Assembly: GCA_019794795.1 (NCBI GenBank)
Contig: JAIMFC010000012.1
Coordinates: forward strand, 1-43,670
Length of the DNA: 43,670 bases
Source: Streptococcus gallolyticus
GTDB taxonomy: Bacteria; Bacillota; Bacilli; Lactobacillales; Streptococcaceae
Direction of reading: 5' to 3'
In this document: piece after piece, positions 26,311 to 33,950 of the stretch
How the letters are laid out: each line of letters begins with the position of its first letter
How positions within the stretch are numbered: position 1 is the stretch's first letter
Program-made: the position numbers and the translations under genes
Notes under the pieces: model-generated
Told to the model about the DNA's origin: nothing
What the model saw: only the letters and a program-made list of their open reading frames with translations
Database searches by the model: none

Positions 26311-27039
26311 TTACAGAAGTCTATCTTTATCTCGTAAAGCTTTGGCAATTGCGGGTTTATCTGTGATAATTCCTGTCACGTTCTGAGCGAAAGCCTGCAC
26401 CATCTGCTGTTCATCATTGACTGTCCACAGACGAACATGTTTCAATGGTTTTTTCTTTTCTTTAAAATACCAGTTGCAATTGAGATGAAGACTAGTAATA
26501 AAAGAAGCTATACCTCCAAGCCAGACCAAGAAATTATTTTTACTCACCAAGTAAGCCTTTTCAGCCTTGGGCTCTAAGTGATGCATCTTATAAAGTGACC
26601 GCAAATTGAAAGAAGAATACATGACTGAAAAATTCCAGTTTCGGCTCGTTACAATGGAATGAATAGCCTTTTCAATACCCTCATAGGCCACATCTGCGGT
26701 TTTTAATTCAATGTTGAGACTACCGTGAAAGTCCAACTCCTGCAGCAAGTCCAAAACTTCTTGCAAAGTTGGAATGGTCTGGTCAGCAAATTCTGGGCCA
26801 AACCAAGAACCAGCATCTAAGGTTTTCAATTCTGCCAGGGGAAAATCGGCCACAATTCCTCGACCATTGGTCGTCCGATCTACCGTTAAGTCATGCAACA
26901 CAATGACTTCCTTGTCCTTGGTAAACTGGACATCCAACTCAATCCCGTCTGCACCAACTCGAACAGCCTCTTCAAAGGCAATTAAGGTATTTTCTGGTCG
27001 GTCAATACGACTTCCCCTATGAGCAACTATCTCTGTCAT
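26311..27039 (-). CDS. Glycerophosphodiester phosphodiesterase
   Basis: This 242-residue GDPD-family enzyme hydrolyses glycerophosphodiesters to glycerol-3-phosphate and an alcohol. It shows the catalytic and metal motifs AHRGS..RPENTL at residues 6-20, GIELDVQFTKD with the metal-binding Glu and Asp, and VVLHD-like VLHDLTVDRTTNG. No signal peptide is seen, so it is cytosolic (UgpQ-type). ATG 27039 follows AAAAGGAG. A TGC-TATAAT box lies at 27067-27062 on the minus strand, directly behind the divergent promoter of the next gene. Confidence 0.9.
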   Translation of the reverse strand: MTEIVAHRGSRIDRPENTLIAFEEAVRVGADGIELDVQFTKDKEVIVLHDLTVDRTTNGRGIVADFPLAELKTLDAGSWFGPEFADQTIPTLQEVLDLLQELDFHGSLNIELKTADVAYEGIEKAIHSIVTSRNWNFSVMYSSFNLRSLYKMHHLEPKAEKAYLVSKNNFLVWLGGIASFITSLHLNCNWYFKEKKKPLKHVRLWTVNDEQQMVQAFAQNVTGIITDKPAIAKALRDKDRLL

Positions 27040-27081
27040 TTCTACTCCTTTTCCTCTGTTTATTATAGCATACTTTAGTTA

Positions 27082-27110
27082 TTGACAGATAATTTTCCCA
27101 GGATTATAAT
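27082..27110 (+). promoter_or_regulatory. Consensus sigma-A promoter of the broken membrane-protein gene
   Basis: TTGACA (27082-27087), exactly 17 bases, TATAAT (27105-27110): a perfect match to consensus. The predicted start is about 27117, at the 5' edge of the AGGAGG ribosome site. Confidence 0.85.
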
Positions 27111-27129
27111 CGGGCTAGGAGGTGGTCTT

Positions 27130-27491
27130 ATGTCTATTCAAGTCACATCAAAATACCCTGGCTTCTTTAAAAACACTTTGATTTTAAACAAAATTCCTAC
27201 CGAAAAAATCGGCTATGGTCAAACTCTGGAAATTGAACTTAATGATGAGCCTAGTTTTCTTAATGTTGAAGGGAACATCTGGTGGTCAAAAGTAGCTGTT
27301 TCAAACGGTGATAAACTGGTGATTCGACCTGGAATCGGCTTTTTTCGCCTCTAGTCGTTATGATAGTTGCTTGTTCTGGTATCTTCATTCTCTATGAACA
27401 AGCCCAACTCTACAAAACTGTTCAAATTTTATTTATCGTCTGCCTTATTTTAGAACTAATTCTTCCCTCTGTCTACATCAAAAAACACTAA
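27130..27491 (+). pseudogene. Small two-helix membrane protein, frameshifted
   Basis: ATG 27130 follows AGGAGGTGG. The first frame gives 74 residues (MSIQVTSKYPGFFKNTLIL ... RPGIGFFRL) and stops at 27354. The next frame continues without a break to TAA 27489-27491, encoding two hydrophobic stretches (LVVMIVACSGIFILY and VQILFIVCLILELILPSVYI). One extra T in the T6 run at 27340-27345 would merge them into about 120 residues: a soluble N-terminus and two membrane helices. I do not recognise the family. The T-run could be slippery, mutated or misassembled. Confidence 0.75.
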
Positions 27492-27493
27492 AG

Positions 27494-27515
27494 ACCAGAT
27501 TCAGCTGAATCTGGT
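27494..27515. terminator. Bidirectional terminator before the cation ATPase gene end
   Basis: Perfect 10-bp arms ACCAGATTCA / TGAATCTGGT around GC, with TTTCTG after it on the plus strand. It separates the small pseudogene from the convergent ATPase gene. Confidence 0.8.
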
Positions 27516-27526
27516 TTTCTGTTTGA

Positions 27527-30214
27527 TTAAATTGCTTTTTCGTCTTGTCCTAAGGCACGTTGAACAGCTTTAACAAGTTCAACCAAGACAACCATGAGCA
27601 AGCTTCCTACTACAACAACCAACCATTGTGTCACTGAAAGGTGTGATACGTGGAAGAATTTGTTGAATCCTGGAATAACAACGGTTGACATTAGCATGAC
27701 AAAGGCGATTGGGATTGAGTAGTTGAAGAGACGATTCTTGAAGAGGCCGACTGTGAAGATAGATTGGTAAACAGACTTCACGTTGTAAGCATGTACCAAT
27801 TGGATCAAACCAAGAGTCACATATGCCATCGTAAGCGCATCTTCGTGCATCATATGATCGTTGCCAGCATGTTCTGGGAACATAAGAGCAAAGCCATAAA
27901 CACCGAGAACCAAGAGGGTTTGTAAGGCACCTTGGTAAAGGATTGCTTCCATAACGCCACCGTCGAAGAAGCTTGATTTACGTCCACGAGGTTTGTGGGT
28001 CATGACACCTGGCTCAGCTGGTTCAACACCAAGAGCGATGGCTGGAAGAGTATCTGTTACCAAGTTAATCCACAAGAGATGAACCGGCTCAAGCACGTCC
28101 CAACCAAATAGGGTTGCCAAGAAGATCGTGAAGACCTCAGCCATGTTAGCTGAAAGCAAGTATTGAATCGTTTTTTGAATGTTTGAGAAGACCTTACGTC
28201 CTTCTTCAACTGCAACGATAATGGTTGCAAAGTTATCATCAGCAAGGACCATGTCAGAAGCACTCTTAGAAACCTCTGTACCAGTGATCCCCATACCGAT
28301 ACCAATATCAGCAGTCTTAAGAGAAGGCGCATCGTTGACACCGTCACCAGTCATGGCAACAACCTTACCTTCATTTTGCCAAGCCTTCACAATACGAACC
28401 TTGTGCTCTGGGGACACACGCGCATACACTGAGTATTGCTTGAAGACTTTTTGGAATTCTTCGTCTGACAACTCATTGAGCTCAGCACCAGTGAAGACAT
28501 GGTCTTCTGTATCGTTTGGATCAATGATGCCTAGACGTTTAGCAATAGCTTCTGCTGTATCTTGATGGTCACCAGTAATCATGATTGGGCGGATACCAGC
28601 TTCTTTAGCCACCTTAACAGCTGCTGCTGCTTCTGGACGTTCTGGGTCAATCATACCCACCAAACCTGCAAAGACAAGGTCTGCTTCTACGATTTCAGTC
28701 TCCAAAGTCGGAACAGCATCAGTGTACTTGTAAGCCATCATAAGGACACGAAGGGCTTGTTTGGCCAAGTCTTTATTTGTTGCCAGGATCGCTTTCTTGT
28801 CCTCTTCTGTGATTGGACGAATGCTACCATTTTCTTCGATTTGTGTCACACGTTTAAGCAATTGATCTGGCGCACCTTTTACGGCTATAAAAAAGTTACC
28901 GTCAGCTTGTTTGTGAATAGTTGACATTAATTTACGTGTTGAGTCAAATGGTAATTCAGCTACACGTGGTTCATTAATAAGGACTTCACGCACGTCAAAT
29001 GTGTGGTCCAAACCATACTGTACAAGAGCTGTTTCTGTCGGGTCACCAATCAATTTGCCTGATGGGTCAATCTTAGTATCGTTGGCAAAGTTCATAACAC
29101 GAAGAGTGTTATTATCCATGGCAATTTCAGCTGCAGACGAAATTAATTGACCATTTGTATAAACTTTTTCAACGGTCATTTGGTTCATAGTCAAGGTACC
29201 AGTTTTATCTGATGCGATGATTTCTGTTGAACCAAGAGTCTCAACCGCTGGCAATTTACGGATAATAGCGTTACGTTTTGCAAGAACTGTTGAACCAAGT
29301 GAAAGAACAACTGTTACGATAGCTGGAAGTCCTTCTGGAATAGCCGCAACAGCAAGCGCAACGGCAGTCATCAAACCTGCAAGTGGCGCTTCACCACGAA
29401 CAAATACACCTACTGCGAATGTAATCGCAGCAATGACCAAGATAGCGTATGTCAAAATCTTAGAAAGATTATCCAAGTTTTGTTTCAGTGGTGTGTCAGT
29501 CTCATCTGCATTGTTGAGCATGGCCGCAATATGACCAACTTCTGTGAAAGTACCAGTGTTTGTGACCACTGCAACCCCACGTCCATAAGTAACATTTGAG
29601 TTTTGGTAAGCCATATTGACACGGTCACCGATACCAGCATCTGCTGCAACCAATTCCGCAAGGTCTTTTTCAACTGGAACAGACTCACCAGTAAGAGCTG
29701 CTTCTTCGATTTTAAGAGAATTAGCTTCCAAGAGACGCATATCAGCAGGAACAACGTCCCCAGCTTCCAACATCACGATATCCCCTGGTACCAATTCTTT
29801 TGAGTCAACCTCTACGACATGGCCGTCACGACGAACACGCGCAATTGGGCTAGACATTGATTTGAGAGCTTCGATAGCTGCTTCTGCTTGCCCTTCTTGG
29901 TAGACACCAAATGCCGCATTCAAAATAACAACCGCCATGATGATGATGGCATCTGTCAAACCTTCCATACCTTCTGTTACCACAGAAAGAATGGCCGCTG
30001 CCATTAGGATGATAATCATCAAGTCCTTGAACTGATCCAAGAATTTCATGAAGACGCTACGCTTTTCGCCTTCTGCCAACTCATTACGACCGTATTCGGA
30101 CAAACGCTTGTCTGCCTCTGCCTTGCTCAAACCTTCATGAGAAGAGTCCAAGGCTGACAAAACAGCTTCTTCTTCGAGTGTATAGTATAACTCACGCTTT
30201 TGTTCTTTCAACAA
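27527..30214 (-). CDS. P-type cation-transporting ATPase (Ca2+/Mn2+ exporter class)
   Basis: This 895-residue P2-type ATPase exports divalent cations. Seen in order are the actuator motif TGES, the TM4 motif AAIPEGLPAIVT, the phosphorylation site SDKTGTLT, and the hinge TGDGVND. About ten membrane segments are present. The pneumococcal homologue (CaxP/MgtA) exports calcium or manganese and is controlled by a Mn2+ riboswitch, as this gene appears to be. Translation starts at TTG: AAGGAGG precedes two TTG codons, 30217 and 30214, and no ATG fits. It is monocistronic, flanked by the riboswitch and a terminator. Confidence 0.9.
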   Translation of the reverse strand: MLKEQKRELYYTLEEEAVLSALDSSHEGLSKAEADKRLSEYGRNELAEGEKRSVFMKFLDQFKDLMIIILMAAAILSVVTEGMEGLTDAIIIMAVVILNAAFGVYQEGQAEAAIEALKSMSSPIARVRRDGHVVEVDSKELVPGDIVMLEAGDVVPADMRLLEANSLKIEEAALTGESVPVEKDLAELVAADAGIGDRVNMAYQNSNVTYGRGVAVVTNTGTFTEVGHIAAMLNNADETDTPLKQNLDNLSKILTYAILVIAAITFAVGVFVRGEAPLAGLMTAVALAVAAIPEGLPAIVTVVLSLGSTVLAKRNAIIRKLPAVETLGSTEIIASDKTGTLTMNQMTVEKVYTNGQLISSAAEIAMDNNTLRVMNFANDTKIDPSGKLIGDPTETALVQYGLDHTFDVREVLINEPRVAELPFDSTRKLMSTIHKQADGNFFIAVKGAPDQLLKRVTQIEENGSIRPITEEDKKAILATNKDLAKQALRVLMMAYKYTDAVPTLETEIVEADLVFAGLVGMIDPERPEAAAAVKVAKEAGIRPIMITGDHQDTAEAIAKRLGIIDPNDTEDHVFTGAELNELSDEEFQKVFKQYSVYARVSPEHKVRIVKAWQNEGKVVAMTGDGVNDAPSLKTADIGIGMGITGTEVSKSASDMVLADDNFATIIVAVEEGRKVFSNIQKTIQYLLSANMAEVFTIFLATLFGWDVLEPVHLLWINLVTDTLPAIALGVEPAEPGVMTHKPRGRKSSFFDGGVMEAILYQGALQTLLVLGVYGFALMFPEHAGNDHMMHEDALTMAYVTLGLIQLVHAYNVKSVYQSIFTVGLFKNRLFNYSIPIAFVMLMSTVVIPGFNKFFHVSHLSVTQWLVVVVGSLLMVVLVELVKAVQRALGQDEKAI

Positions 30215-30260
30215 AATTTCCTCCTTGCGGTCTCTCCTTTTCTCTCCCTAATTTACTAGG

Positions 30261-30382
30261 CAAAAGAAAAGAGACCTGTTTTTTGTAAAACAAGTCTCGC
30301 TATTTCATACATTGCCGGAAATTCTTCGTACTGACGACAATGTCACAACTAAAAAGTTGCTAGCTACTCCCTCGATTCATTT
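30261..30382 (-). ncRNA. yybP-ykoY manganese riboswitch with terminator
   Basis: On the minus strand the leader holds GGGAGTAGC, the stem ACATTGTCGTCA / CCGGCAATGT, and TAGCGAGAC. These match the conserved blocks of the yybP-ykoY (Mn2+) aptamer (GGGGAGUAG, GUCGUCA, CCGGC, UAGCAAGACC). The aptamer spans about 30291-30382. The expression platform is a terminator: GAGACTTGTTTT (30298-30287) and AAAACAGGTCTC (30282-30271) around a 4-base loop, followed by TTTTCTTTTG. Mn2+ binding is expected to prevent termination and turn the exporter on. Confidence 0.88.
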
Positions 30383-30383
30383 T

Positions 30384-30411
30384 ATTATAGCAAAAATTTG
30401 TATTTTTTCAA
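30384..30411 (-). promoter_or_regulatory. Promoter of the riboswitch-ATPase transcript
   Basis: On the minus strand TTGAAA (30411-30406), 16 bases ending TGC, TATAAT (30389-30384). Confidence 0.8.
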
Positions 30412-30444
30412 CAATTTTTTATCCGAGGATGTTCTAATTTGCAA

Positions 30445-30831
30445 CTAAAACCAAGAAATTTCCATATCATAGCTGGCAAAAATCTGATCACTGCCCAATG
30501 ATTTCAAATCGTAACACAAATGAATAGACTGAGTTTCTTCCTTAAATTGGTAGCGCTGGGTATCTGTTACAAAGTGTTGCAAACCCATAGGTGTGGGAAT
30601 AACCACGACAGCTTCTTCATTTGCTACAAAACGCATGATGGATTTAGGAGTGGAAAAACGAGTCATGGTCAAATCCGACATTCCTGCCTTAATGATGACT
30701 TTTTCCCCTTCTTCATTGGTAAACACCAGATAAAGTTGCCCATTTTTTTCCGTCAGCTCAACTGGATAAAGCTGGTCGATGACTTCTAACTGGTCATCTA
30801 ATTTGATTTCATTTCTAAGTCGAATGTCCAT
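30445..30831 (-). CDS. DUF1934 family protein
   Basis: ATG 30831 behind AAAGGAAAT gives 128 residues (MDIRLRNEIKLDDQLEVIDQ). The sequence is a run of short beta strands (LYLVFTNEEGEKVIIKAG; GLQHFVTDTQRYQF) with the overall look of the DUF1934/YwiB calycin-like beta-barrel family. No catalytic residues are evident and the role is unknown. It begins ten bases after the TauE/SafE stop and so is the second gene of that transcript. Confidence 0.75.
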   Translation of the reverse strand: MDIRLRNEIKLDDQLEVIDQLYPVELTEKNGQLYLVFTNEEGEKVIIKAGMSDLTMTRFSTPKSIMRFVANEEAVVVIPTPMGLQHFVTDTQRYQFKEETQSIHLCYDLKSLGSDQIFASYDMEISWF

Positions 30832-30841
30832 AAATTTCCTT

Positions 30842-31732
30842 TTATTTTTTCTGAATATATTTGACAAGTGACGAACGCAAGAGCATAGCACCGGTATAAA
30901 TCGCAATGAAAATGACCAAAACTTTTAATTTGTTGATATCCAAATTGGTTAAAAAGATAGCAGCTGTCAAAACTCCCAGAACACCACCTGCGATAATTCC
31001 TGTAACGCCCGGCCAACTCACACGTCCAGATTCGATGAACTGCTTGGATCCAGCCGTCATGATCATGGCCGCATTGAGCATCATAACCGGCAAAGCAACT
31101 GTAGGACTAATCTCCATTAGCGAGAAGAAAATCAACTCTGGCGCATAATTTCCAAGTCCCATACTCATCAGCATGCCCACGATAAAGTCAAAAATAATTC
31201 CTATCACTAATCTCAACCCAGACAAGCCTCTTACTTGGTCAGTCAAGTCAGCACCGGGATTGGTTACCATGCGATAGACCATAAATCCAGCAGCAATGAT
31301 CAACAGAATCCCTAAAATCCGTTGCACCATTTTTGTATTCCAGCTTTGGGTCACACGCGCACCGACATAGGCACCAGAAAAAGCCGCTGTAGCCATTGCC
31401 ACTAAGGTAACCAAATCCACCTTGACAATTGTGATAAAAAGTAGTGCCTCTACCAAGACTGGGATGATATGAGCGGTTGTCATGGTTGCGGGAATTTTTC
31501 GATCATCCTGCACCAACTTGGTTGCCTTAAAGAGCGTGGTTGTCGTTGCAAAAGTTCCAATTCCAAGAGTGTCCAGCAAATCCGTCACATACCCAATCCC
31601 GAAACCTGTCCAAAATTTCTCACTTAAACGAATTTTTTCTTTTTTCGCATAACGAAAAATCATGGTAAAGTTGGCAATAATAATCAGTACCAAGAGCGCT
31701 TGAATACAGTGTAAAATCATTCTATTTGTCAT
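30842..31732 (-). CDS. TauE/SafE family permease (sulfite/anion exporter family)
   Basis: This 296-residue protein has about eight hydrophobic segments in two similar halves. TauE/SafE features include FGIGYVTDLLDTLGIGTFATTTTLFK and, in the second half, DFIVGMLMSMGLGNYAPELI. The family moves sulfur-containing anions or organic acids, but the substrate here is unknown. ATG 31732 lies six bases after a TATAAT box and has no ribosome site, so the message is predicted leaderless. It is divergent from the HD-domain gene, whose start has the same arrangement. Confidence 0.82.
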   Translation of the reverse strand: MTNRMILHCIQALLVLIIIANFTMIFRYAKKEKIRLSEKFWTGFGIGYVTDLLDTLGIGTFATTTTLFKATKLVQDDRKIPATMTTAHIIPVLVEALLFITIVKVDLVTLVAMATAAFSGAYVGARVTQSWNTKMVQRILGILLIIAAGFMVYRMVTNPGADLTDQVRGLSGLRLVIGIIFDFIVGMLMSMGLGNYAPELIFFSLMEISPTVALPVMMLNAAMIMTAGSKQFIESGRVSWPGVTGIIAGGVLGVLTAAIFLTNLDINKLKVLVIFIAIYTGAMLLRSSLVKYIQKK

Positions 31733-31738
31733 TAGTTT

Positions 31739-31767
31739 ATTATACGAGAAATGTCTCCTTTCGTAAA
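31739..31767 (-). promoter_or_regulatory. Promoter of the TauE/SafE gene (predicted leaderless)
   Basis: On the minus strand TTTACG (31767-31762), 17 bases, TATAAT (31744-31739), then AAACTA and ATG. The start point should coincide with the start codon. Confidence 0.65.
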
Positions 31768-31822
31768 TAAAAAATTTCTAAGTCTGACAAAACAGTCTAA
31801 ATCAGCAGAAAAATGGCTTTTT

Positions 31823-31831
31823 TGATATAAT
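31823..31831 (+). promoter_or_regulatory. Extended -10 promoter of the HD-domain gene (predicted leaderless)
   Basis: TGA-TATAAT (TATAAT 31826-31831) is followed by AAGAAC and ATG 31838, with no ribosome site. A -35 is not clear, which is usual with an extended -10. Confidence 0.65.
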
Positions 31832-31837
31832 AAGAAC

Positions 31838-33151
31838 ATGATTGAAAAAGTATTTCGTGATCCAGTTCACAACTATATTCATGTGGACCATGAGATCATT
31901 TACCAACTTATCAACACAAAAGAATTTCAGCGACTACGCCGCATCAAGCAATTGGGAACGACTTCCTACACCTTCCATGGTGGCGAGCATAGCCGCTTTT
32001 CGCATTGTCTGGGAGTCTACGAGATTGCCCGCCAAGTGACCCAGAAATTTGATGAAAAATACAGCGATATTTGGGATTCAAGCGAGTCACTTCTCACAAT
32101 GTGTGCAGCCTTACTACATGATGTAGGACATGGTGCCTATTCGCATACCTTTGAGCGACTTTTTAACACAGACCATGAGGAAATGACCTGTTCTATTATC
32201 ACGAGTCCGGTGACCGAAATCAACGCCATTCTGCGCCAGGTAGCCCCCGATTTTCCTGATAAGGTAGCCAGTGTGATCAACCACACTTATCCTAACAAAC
32301 AGGTGGTGCAGCTGATTTCCAGTCAAATTGATGCAGACCGCATGGACTATTTACTACGGGATTCCTATTTTACCGGTGCTAGCTATGGCGAGTTTGATTT
32401 GACACGGATTTTACGCGTCATTCAACCTGTAGAAAATGGTATTGCCTTTCGTGAATCAGGTATGCATGCCGTCGAAGATTATGTTCTCAGCCGCTACCAG
32501 ATGTACATGCAGGTTTATTTTCACCCTGCAAGCCGGTCCATGGAAGTTCTATTGCAGAATCTCTTGGATCGTGCCAAAGTCCTCTATACAGCAGAAAAGG
32601 ATTTCTTCAAATTTTCATCACCAAAATTAGTGCCTTTCTTCGAGCATCGTGTGACTTTGGAAGACTATCTGGGTCTAGACGATGGTGTCATGAATACCTA
32701 CTTCCAGACTTGGATTGACGGGCCCGATCGAACCTTGTCGGATTTAGCACAGCGCTATATTAACCGTAAGGTCTTCAAATCCATCACTTTTTCTAGCCAG
32801 GATGAAGAAGAATTAGACCAGCTTCGTTCTATCGTGGCAGACATTGGTTTTGACCCTGAATACTACACAGCTATTCACCACAATTTTGACTTGCCTTACG
32901 ACATTTACCGGCCAGAAGCAGAGAAGAAACGAACACAGATTGAGATGATTCGGAAAGATGACAGCTTGGTCGAGCTCTCTCAACTGTCCCCAATCGTTTC
33001 CTCATTAGCTGGAACCATTCACGGAGATAGTCGTTTCTATTTTCCGAAAGAAATGCTTGAAACCACTGGCATTTTTGCAGAACAAACAAAACTTTTTCAA
33101 GAATTTATCAAAAACGATCATTTTACCTATGGAGAAAATCATGTCTATTAA
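31838..33151 (+). CDS. HD-domain nucleotide phosphohydrolase (YwfO/dGTPase-like)
   Basis: This 437-residue protein has an N-terminal HD phosphohydrolase domain. It begins KVFRDPVHNYIHV and holds the metal ligands in HSRFSHCLGVYEIAR, LLHDVGHGAYSH and SSQIDADRMDYLLRD. This set matches YwfO and dNTP triphosphohydrolase relatives, so dNTP hydrolysis is the best guess; the physiological substrate is uncertain. The first ATG fits the family start. Its end overlaps the HAD phosphatase gene by 11 bases. It heads an operon with the HAD, murM and murN genes. Confidence 0.85.
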   Translation: MIEKVFRDPVHNYIHVDHEIIYQLINTKEFQRLRRIKQLGTTSYTFHGGEHSRFSHCLGVYEIARQVTQKFDEKYSDIWDSSESLLTMCAALLHDVGHGAYSHTFERLFNTDHEEMTCSIITSPVTEINAILRQVAPDFPDKVASVINHTYPNKQVVQLISSQIDADRMDYLLRDSYFTGASYGEFDLTRILRVIQPVENGIAFRESGMHAVEDYVLSRYQMYMQVYFHPASRSMEVLLQNLLDRAKVLYTAEKDFFKFSSPKLVPFFEHRVTLEDYLGLDDGVMNTYFQTWIDGPDRTLSDLAQRYINRKVFKSITFSSQDEEELDQLRSIVADIGFDPEYYTAIHHNFDLPYDIYRPEAEKKRTQIEMIRKDDSLVELSQLSPIVSSLAGTIHGDSRFYFPKEMLETTGIFAEQTKLFQEFIKNDHFTYGENHVY

Positions 33152-33950
33152 ACTTGTAACCGTTGATATTGACGGCACCCTTTTGAACAGTAAAAAAGAA
33201 ATCACCCCTGAAGTTTTTGCAGCTGTACAAGAAGCCAAGGCTGCAGGTGTTAAAATTGTCATCACGACTGGTCGTCCTATTTCAGGAGTTCATCATCTTT
33301 TGAAAGAACTCAATTTGACAGATCCAGGCGACTATGTGATTTCCTTTAACGGTGGCCTAGTCCAAGATACAGCTACTGGTGAAGATATTCTGAAAGAAAC
33401 CCTTTCCTACGAAGATTATTTGGATTTGGAATTGCTGGCACGTCGACTTAATTTGCCTATGCACGTCTCCACAAAAGAAGGCATGTACACAGCTAATCGC
33501 AATATTGGCAAGTATACAATTTATGAAGCTATGTTGGTAAACTCTCCTGTCTTCTATCGTACGCCAGAAGAAATTGCTGATAAAGAAATTATCAAAATGA
33601 TGATGGTAGATGAACCAGAAATCCTTGATGCAGCCATTGAAAAAATTCCTGCCTATTTCTTTGAACGGTTTAATATTGCTAAATCAGCGCCTTTCTACCT
33701 AGATATTACACCCAAATCATCTAGCAAAGGGCAAGCTGTCATCGGTTTAGCTGGAAAATTAGGTTTAACCTTGGAACAAACGATGGGCATTGGCGATGAA
33801 GAGAATGACCGGTCCATGTTGGAAGTCGTCGGAAATCCTGTCGTCATGGAAAACGGCAACCCCAAACTGAAAGAAATCGCCAAATATATCACCAAATCAA
33901 ATGACGAATCTGGCGTTGCACACGCCATTAGAGAGTGGGTATTAAACTAA
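33141..33950 (+). CDS. Cof-type HAD-IIB phosphatase
   Basis: ATG 33141 follows TGGAGAAAA inside the upstream gene's tail. The 269-residue protein shows HAD motif I DIDGTLL, motif II TTGRP, motif III around SKG (KSSSKGQAV), and motif IV GIGDEENDRSM. A C2B cap domain of about 100 residues lies between motifs II and III. It resembles YidA-type sugar-phosphate phosphatases; the substrate is unknown. Its TAA stop shares a base with the murM ATG, so the genes are tightly coupled. Confidence 0.9.
   Translation: MSIKLVTVDIDGTLLNSKKEITPEVFAAVQEAKAAGVKIVITTGRPISGVHHLLKELNLTDPGDYVISFNGGLVQDTATGEDILKETLSYEDYLDLELLARRLNLPMHVSTKEGMYTANRNIGKYTIYEAMLVNSPVFYRTPEEIADKEIIKMMMVDEPEILDAAIEKIPAYFFERFNIAKSAPFYLDITPKSSSKGQAVIGLAGKLGLTLEQTMGIGDEENDRSMLEVVGNPVVMENGNPKLKEIAKYITKSNDESGVAHAIREWVLN

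Noticed and set aside
28057..29903. Several plus- and minus-strand frames of 60-128 codons within the cation ATPase gene
   Set aside because: All lie under an intact, motif-complete coding frame; they lack starts and plausible protein content.
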